DNA of 64,000 bases from Tissierellales bacterium (GTDB lineage Bacteria > Bacillota > Clostridia > Tissierellales > Tissierellaceae). The first letter of the stretch is position 1. Each line of letters opens with the position of its first letter. Positions 63,653 through 64,000 of the stretch are shown here, piece after piece. A program made the position numbers and the translations under genes. Location: contig JASLBE010000044.1 in assembly GCA_030146705.1 (NCBI GenBank), positions 1 through 64,000 on the forward strand, given 5' to 3'. A model generated the notes under the pieces. The model saw nothing but the letters and a program-made list of their open reading frames with translations, ran no database searches and was not told the origin of the DNA.

Positions 63653-63841
63653 TTATAATAAGTTAAGAATATCTCTACTAGTTAAAACACAGCTTAAACC
63701 TATTTCTCCTAATATTAAGTTTTCATAAAAACCCCTTTCACAAGTGGTAGTTGTGGAACCACAGGACGATGTCCCCGTACTTGTGGAAGTTATATTAGTA
63801 GAAACGGATATTAAATTTAAGTTTTTAACTAGGTTAAACAT
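63653..63841 (-). CDS. 62-residue Thr/Ser/Cys-rich peptide, candidate RiPP precursor
   Basis: The start is the ATG at 63841, preceded by AAGGGAGG, and a promoter lies at 63915-63943. The leader-like N-terminus (F-N-L-V-K-N-L-N) is followed by a core dense in Thr, Ser and Cys (S-T-S-T-G-T-S-S-C-G-S-T-T-T-T-C). The tail is E-R-G-F-Y-E-N-L-I-L-G-E-I-G-L-S-C. Such density suggests a post-translationally modified peptide (lanthipeptide, heterocycle or sactipeptide type). No modification gene lies to the left, so any must be right of 64000. Confidence 0.5.
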   Translation of the reverse strand: MFNLVKNLNLISVSTNITSTSTGTSSCGSTTTTCERGFYENLILGEIGLSCVLTSRDILNLL

Positions 63842-63914
63842 ATTCTTACCTCCCTTATAAAGTATTCTTATATTTTTCTTTAATATATTTACTTTGGTTT
63901 TTTTCGTTGGGCTA

Positions 63915-63943
63915 ACTATATCATAATTTTTTTTATTCTGCAA
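63915..63943 (-). promoter_or_regulatory. Promoter of the small-peptide gene
   Basis: Minus strand: TTGCAG (63938-63943), a 17-base spacer, TATAGT (63915-63920). Confidence 0.55.
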
Positions 63944-64000
63944 GGAGATTTTCAGAATTTTTTAATTTACCCTAAAATTCCCATTAAAAAAACCAAGTAA

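Noticed and set aside
63842..63943. Longer form of the small peptide starting at TTG 63943
   Set aside because: That TTG is part of the -35 box; a perfect RBS precedes the ATG at 63841.
1..64000. CRISPR arrays, insertion sequences, prophage, rRNA
   Set aside because: No regularly spaced direct repeats, transposase, integrase or phage gene was seen, and no rRNA sequence.

Overview
The window is a compact, AT-rich chromosomal segment of a low-GC Gram-positive bacterium (Bacillota). The AGG/AGA-rich arginine codons, strong AGGAGG-type ribosome binding sites, T-box-controlled aminoacyl-tRNA synthetases, an L20-type leader on infC, a YtxC homologue, a DUF4364 regulator, a U32 protein with the DUF3656 type of extension, and a peptide/amino-acid-oriented gene set fit an anaerobe of the Clostridia/Tissierellia group. 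I do not call a genus. No rRNA, insertion sequence, phage gene or CRISPR array is visible. About nine tenths of the genes lie on the minus strand, as expected for one replichore arm.

Layout in window coordinates. 1-5.2 kb: a B12-binding radical SAM protein, a membrane protein and a TPR protein in one operon, then a small orphan protein and an uncharacterised gene behind argS. 5.2-18.5 kb: T-box-argS, then (read right to left) rRNA/tRNA methyltransferase, pheS-pheT, an unusually long ZapA-coiled-coil protein, a U32 protein and mutS2. 18.5-23.3 kb: KtrAB potassium uptake, infC-rpmI-rplT behind an L20-type attenuator, and the dipeptidase pepV. 23.3-26.3 kb: a plus-strand thiamine or thiamine-precursor ABC uptake operon behind a TPP riboswitch. 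26.3-35.5 kb: a lipoprotein, T-box-thrS, a DUF6873-ytxC-hisS operon, three tRNAs (Phe, Gly, Cys), hslO, a methyltransferase, hpt and a 45-residue membrane peptide. 35.7-42.5 kb: a DUF4364 regulator, T-box-valS and two related MATE exporters on either side of pgsA.

42.6-49.3 kb: a solitary PglX-like adenine methyltransferase, xpt, a divergent nitroreductase, a minimal metalloprotease, a gamma-carbonic-anhydrase-like protein, a PIG-L homologue with a degenerate metal site, and a universal stress protein. 49.3-49.7 kb: a long intergenic region with a Fur-like box and a terminator. 49.7-60.8 kb: a GHL10-type glycosidase, trpS, transketolase, cysK-cysE, two gene remnants or tiny ORFs, proA-proB, an Old Yellow Enzyme-like flavoprotein and ferritin. 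60.9-64 kb: a DUF3100/M20 amidohydrolase operon with a palindromic operator candidate, and a 62-residue Thr/Ser/Cys-rich peptide at the right edge that may be a RiPP precursor.

The most unusual items are the orphan PglX-like enzyme, the small Cys/Thr/Ser-rich peptide, the 684-residue ZapA fusion, and the Fur-box intergenic region. The three T-boxes carry a UGGN base that matches the expected discriminator of tRNA-Arg, tRNA-Thr and tRNA-Val, which supports their assignment.
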